From a bacterium (lineage in GTDB: Bacteria; CSSED10-310; JAJRTK01), in contig JAJRTK010000118.1 of the NCBI GenBank assembly GCA_024278345.1, forward strand, positions 1 to 8,197: a DNA stretch of 8,197 nt, written 5' to 3'. This document shows, in pieces, positions 5,076 through 8,197 of this stretch; position 1 is the stretch's first letter; each line of letters begins with the position of its first letter. The position numbers and the translations under genes are program-made. The notes below the pieces were generated by a model that was not told the origin of the DNA, ran no database searches, and worked only from the letters and a program-made list of their open reading frames with translations.

Positions 5076-6881
5076 ATGCCCTCTTTGCGCCGCTTTCCCC
5101 TAGCCCTCCTCGTGGGCTGGCTCGTTTGCGGACCCTCCATGGCCCGCGCCCAGAGGTTTGGTCAATGGTCCTGGGACGCCTTTGTGGGAGTGGGGCAACG
5201 CCAAAACGAAACCCTCGATGACTCCGGACTCCTCAGTACATACGACCAGCGGAGAATCCGAACGATCCTGGGCCTCAATGGGTTCATCCTGCACCCCCAT
5301 ATCGGCCAATTTCGACTGGCGTTGAGTACATTGGCATCGAGATCCAAGACCCCGGAGAAACTGACGAATCAGTCGTGGGGAGCCTCGGGCGAGCTCGTGC
5401 TATTTCCCTATAACCACATTCCCATGACCTTCCACGCCGCACACAACATTCTTTCCTACGATGGGCTCACCCAGGAAGAGACTCAGACGTTCGGTATCCC
5501 GTCCAGCGTCACTTCTTGGGGGGGTACCATCAAAATACGTCGGGGTTTTTTGCCCGGTCTCCGTTTCGCGACGGACTACTCACTGATCAAGTTTGAAGAT
5601 CCCGGCATCAACGACCAACTTCACGAAAACCAGGTGTTGAGCTGGGCCACGTCCAGTGGAAAGGCCCGTCATCGGATTGTGGCAAGCCGCAGAAAGAAAC
5701 AGTATGGCATCATCCCCCTGACCACTGAGGATTGGACTCTTGACATCCAAGAACACCTCGAGCTTGGTAAGCGATGGACCTGGGACCTGTTCAACCTGGG
5801 AATCCTTCGGGACACAACGTATGAAACTGAAGAGCAAACCACCAACCAGAACACCGATCTCCTTCAGCTCCAGAACCGCCTGAACCGGACCTTTCGCAAA
5901 AATGACATCTTCTCCCTGGGCTATTCCCTCGGACTGACACGCAACAACGACGGCGCCACGGCCCAAGGCCACTCGAGCAGTGTCAGCTACAGTTGGACGG
6001 CTCGAGAGAACCTGCGTTTGACTCCCAGTCTCTCCTTCGCTTTTTCCCGTTTCGAAAGCAGGAAAAGCTATGCTCCTGGGGCCAGCCTTGCCGCCATCTG
6101 GAACCGCAACTTTGGCCCTGTCGATCTTGTCGTCAACGGCAACGTATCGTACAATGAGATCCGCCGCGACACCGTGGATGGAACAGGCAAGGAAAGCAGC
6201 CTGGGATTCGGGACCGACATCTCGATCCGAGATGCCACGGGTTCGAAGCTCAATAAAGAACTTTCGATTCTCCTTGCTCGCAACGAGCTCCGGATCAACG
6301 ACCAGGTGTTGACGGATCTCCCCGATCTGGGGATCTCCACCACCGAGCTTTCCCTGCAAGATCAAGTAAAGATCCGTCTCACAATGGACCGGCAGTGGGG
6401 ACGGGCAAGGCTCTCCAGCTACCTTGATTGGCAGCTTTTGAGGAACTCGGGTGGTTCAGAGACCCCAGACTTCACCAGGCAGACCTGGCAACATAATCTC
6501 AATCTGGACTGGCGGTTGCTCACGCTCTCTACGACCGGCAACTTAATTTATCTGCGCCAGGAGGAAAGCCGCAAGATCGCCTCTGTCTATGCTTTCCTTG
6601 GTTGGAAACCATGGAGGCGTTTGCGAACGAAGCTCTATTACCGTTATGAACTTCGGGAGTTCGACATCACCAGTGCTTCCAAACGGGATCGTTTTGGCGC
6701 CAGTCTGGCTATTGGGGTCGGCGATTACTCGTTGAACGGAAGTGTTTACTATGGCAGGGACGCTCCTGGAAGCGACAACGAAAACATCTATCAGGGCTTT
6801 TCCTGGACGATTTCCAGACGCTTTGCGGGATGGCTTCCCTTCATTTCCAATGTGGGGCGTCGCCGAGGAGTCATTCTGTGA
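5076..6881 (+). CDS. Predicted outer-membrane beta-barrel protein, candidate porin partner of the cytochromes
   Basis: The ATG at 5076 follows GGGAGGAG (5065-5072). Residues 1-25 are a Sec signal peptide ending in ARA before Gln26. The mature protein (576 residues) has no cysteine and no heme motif. It consists of many short amphipathic segments alternating with polar turns, rich in aromatic residues, Arg, Ser, Thr and Asn, for example WSWDAFVGVGQRQN, LFNLGILRDTTYET, FSLGYSLGLTRNND and LRTKLYYRYELREF. This is the look of a large outer-membrane barrel with perhaps 20 or more strands. The end (SWTISRRFAGWLPF then a basic tail) lacks a terminal aromatic residue. I do not recognise a named family. 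The setting beside a 21-heme and small extracellular cytochromes suggests the porin sheath of a porin-cytochrome conduit or a secretion pore for a filament; both are inference. Its stop overlaps the next start by 4 bp. Confidence 0.83.
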   Translation: MPSLRRFPLALLVGWLVCGPSMARAQRFGQWSWDAFVGVGQRQNETLDDSGLLSTYDQRRIRTILGLNGFILHPHIGQFRLALSTLASRSKTPEKLTNQSWGASGELVLFPYNHIPMTFHAAHNILSYDGLTQEETQTFGIPSSVTSWGGTIKIRRGFLPGLRFATDYSLIKFEDPGINDQLHENQVLSWATSSGKARHRIVASRRKKQYGIIPLTTEDWTLDIQEHLELGKRWTWDLFNLGILRDTTYETEEQTTNQNTDLLQLQNRLNRTFRKNDIFSLGYSLGLTRNNDGATAQGHSSSVSYSWTARENLRLTPSLSFAFSRFESRKSYAPGASLAAIWNRNFGPVDLVVNGNVSYNEIRRDTVDGTGKESSLGFGTDISIRDATGSKLNKELSILLARNELRINDQVLTDLPDLGISTTELSLQDQVKIRLTMDRQWGRARLSSYLDWQLLRNSGGSETPDFTRQTWQHNLNLDWRLLTLSTTGNLIYLRQEESRKIASVYAFLGWKPWRRLRTKLYYRYELREFDITSASKRDRFGASLAIGVGDYSLNGSVYYGRDAPGSDNENIYQGFSWTISRRFAGWLPFISNVGRRRGVIL

Positions 6882-7912
6882 CCGGGGATAGGGAGGTCTA
6901 TTCGGGGGAACTGGAACCGTACAGGGTTCCAATCTTTGGGCTCCTGCTCCTTGCCATGACTCTGGCCGTGGGGGGCTGTTCCCGAATCCGGAAGCCCATG
7001 GAACCAGATCTGGCAAGTTACCAGTGGCCTCCGGGCGACCCCAAGGTCCGGCTCGTGGAGGTCCTTGACGGAAGTTCGGGCACCCGCCGGGGGTTTCTCT
7101 CACGCTGGGCAGGGCTGCGCAAATCCAAGCAGCTCTTCCGCCGGCCATTCGGGATCGCATGGGCTGGCAGCGATCTGCTGATCGCCGATCCTGGCGCAGG
7201 GCGCGTCTTCTTGCTCACGGGGGATGGCCAGATCAGAAGAAGTGCCGCCAATCTCTTCGAAAGCCCTATCGGAGTCGCTGCATGCGGAGGCAAGCTCTTC
7301 GTGAGCGATTCCAAAACAGGTAAGATCGCACGGCTATCACGTCAGCTTCGGGTGGAAGAATGGATCGCGGAAGACCTTCAAAGGCCCACGGGGCTGGCTT
7401 GCGGGCCGCGAGGAGTTTTTATCGCGGAGACGGCGCGGCATCGCATCGTCATCATTCGTCCCGATGCCTCCCGCGGAACCGTGGGCCGCAGAGGAGAGAA
7501 AATGGGGGAATTCAACTATCCGACGACTCTCTCTCTCAAAGGCGATTTCCTGTGGGTGGGCGATACGCTCAATTTTCGAGTGCAAAGGATTGACTTGTCA
7601 ACCCAAACGGCATCCAAGGCTTTTGGGAAACTTGGTGACTCTCCTGGGGAAATGCCCAGAATCAAGGGAATCGCCGTCGATTCGGTAGGCCGGCTTTGGA
7701 TCTCTGACGGATACCTGGACCAAGTGTCGATCTACGATGAAAACGGTAATTTCTTGCTTTCTATGGGCAGAAGAGGGGCAGGTCCGGCGGAGTTTACTTT
7801 TCCCGCTGGAATTGCGGCGAACCCCGATGGCAGAATCGCCATCGCCGACTCCCTCAACGGTAGAATCCAGATCTTCCAGAACCTCTCATCGAATGTCGGG
7901 GGAGACAAATAA
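6878..7912 (+). CDS. NHL-repeat beta-propeller lipoprotein (second copy)
   Basis: The chosen start is GTG 6878, which overlaps the barrel stop in a GTGA arrangement and has GAGGAG (6865-6870) seven bases upstream. An ATG at 6830 in the same frame would lengthen the overlap and the n-region and is less likely. The hydrophobic segment (about 17-33) ends in the lipobox VGGC with Cys34, so a lipid anchor is predicted. The linker carries SYQWPP (47-52), like the first NHL protein. Blades continue to the C-terminus, ending in IAIADSLNGRIQIF, close to AVVDSLNRRVQIF of the first copy. Length is 344 residues. The two NHL proteins are clearly paralogous but divergent. The gene is probably translationally coupled on both sides: its stop TAA shares a base with the next ATG. 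The likely role is an envelope scaffold or assembly factor for the barrel and cytochrome; this is inferred from context. Confidence 0.92.
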   Translation: MTGDREVYSGELEPYRVPIFGLLLLAMTLAVGGCSRIRKPMEPDLASYQWPPGDPKVRLVEVLDGSSGTRRGFLSRWAGLRKSKQLFRRPFGIAWAGSDLLIADPGAGRVFLLTGDGQIRRSAANLFESPIGVAACGGKLFVSDSKTGKIARLSRQLRVEEWIAEDLQRPTGLACGPRGVFIAETARHRIVIIRPDASRGTVGRRGEKMGEFNYPTTLSLKGDFLWVGDTLNFRVQRIDLSTQTASKAFGKLGDSPGEMPRIKGIAVDSVGRLWISDGYLDQVSIYDENGNFLLSMGRRGAGPAEFTFPAGIAANPDGRIAIADSLNGRIQIFQNLSSNVGGDK

Positions 7913-8197
7913 TGGAACGAGTCCCAAGTGGAAAAGGGTCTTTCTCTGGTAGGCACAGAGCCTTCCATGGGATTTTTCTCATCTTGGCGGCTAGCGCGCT
8001 GGAGGCTGGCCCCGCCCGAGCCCAACAGGGAAGAGTGACAGAGACGCTTCACAACTTGTCAGCCTCGGGGCCGGGGAAAATTCGCTCCCAGAGTGAGACT
8101 CAAGTCTGTAAGTTCTGCCACATCCCCCACAGCGCCGTGGTTCCGGTTCCGTTGTGGGGACATGCCCTCTCTCGGGTCAAGGGGTACGACGTTCCGC
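7912..8197 (+). CDS. Second OmcE-like secreted multiheme cytochrome, N-terminal 95 residues (cut by right edge)
   Basis: The ATG at 7912 shares its A with the stop TAA of the NHL gene and has GGAG (7901-7904) seven bases upstream. Residues 1-37 form a signal peptide with a long n-region (RHRAFH), core GIFLILAASAL and a cleavage site after ARA. The visible mature part aligns with the tetraheme cytochrome upstream: TLHNLS corresponds to TAHDLS, VCKFCHIPH (65-73) to ICVFCHTPH, and PLWGHALS to PLWNHSLS. One CXXCH motif (66-70) is inside the window. The remaining hemes should lie beyond the edge, so the total number is unknown. It is likely another extracellular electron-transfer cytochrome of the same family, possibly an alternative filament subunit. 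Confidence 0.92.
   Translation, partial: MERVPSGKGSFSGRHRAFHGIFLILAASALEAGPARAQQGRVTETLHNLSASGPGKIRSQSETQVCKFCHIPHSAVVPVPLWGHALSRVKGYDVP

Noticed and set aside
5580-6365. 261-residue minus-strand open frame
   Set aside because: It is antisense to the barrel gene, without recognisable domains or a supported start.

Overview
The window is bacterial and Gram-negative: it has Sec signal peptides, two lipobox lipoproteins, a probable outer-membrane beta-barrel and many c-type heme motifs. GC is fairly high. The gene set resembles the extracellular electron transfer loci of metal-reducing or electroactive bacteria such as Geobacter-type Desulfuromonadales and similar heme-rich lineages. I cannot assign a genus from the sequence alone.

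Left side. Positions 1-564 (minus strand, cut by the left edge) hold the start of a membrane protein that looks like a GT-C/TMTC-type glycosyltransferase. It carries an 18-residue in-frame tandem repeat at the window edge. Positions 565-1254 are a divergent intergenic region without a convincing gene. It holds a cluster of CGCAC/GTGCG palindromes and several hairpins.

Right side, all on the plus strand. A 21-heme c-type cytochrome (1255-3042) is followed after 18 bp by an NHL beta-propeller lipoprotein (3061-4104). A 211-bp gap contains a potentially well-structured RNA leader (about 4136-4228). Next is a small secreted tetraheme cytochrome (4316-4951), similar in layout to the OmcE filament subunit, followed immediately by a very strong intrinsic terminator (4975-5006). 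Then come a 601-residue predicted outer-membrane barrel (5076-6881), a second NHL lipoprotein (6878-7912, overlapping by 4 bp) and the start of a second small cytochrome (7912 onward, cut by the right edge), which is paralogous to the tetraheme one.

Proposed working (inference): the 21-heme protein carries electrons across the periplasm or through the barrel, the propeller lipoproteins act as envelope scaffolds or assembly factors, and the two OmcE-like cytochromes accept electrons outside the cell, possibly as polymeric heme wires. The NHL-cytochrome pair occurs twice. The leader and terminator around the tetraheme gene suggest it is expressed at a different level from its neighbours.
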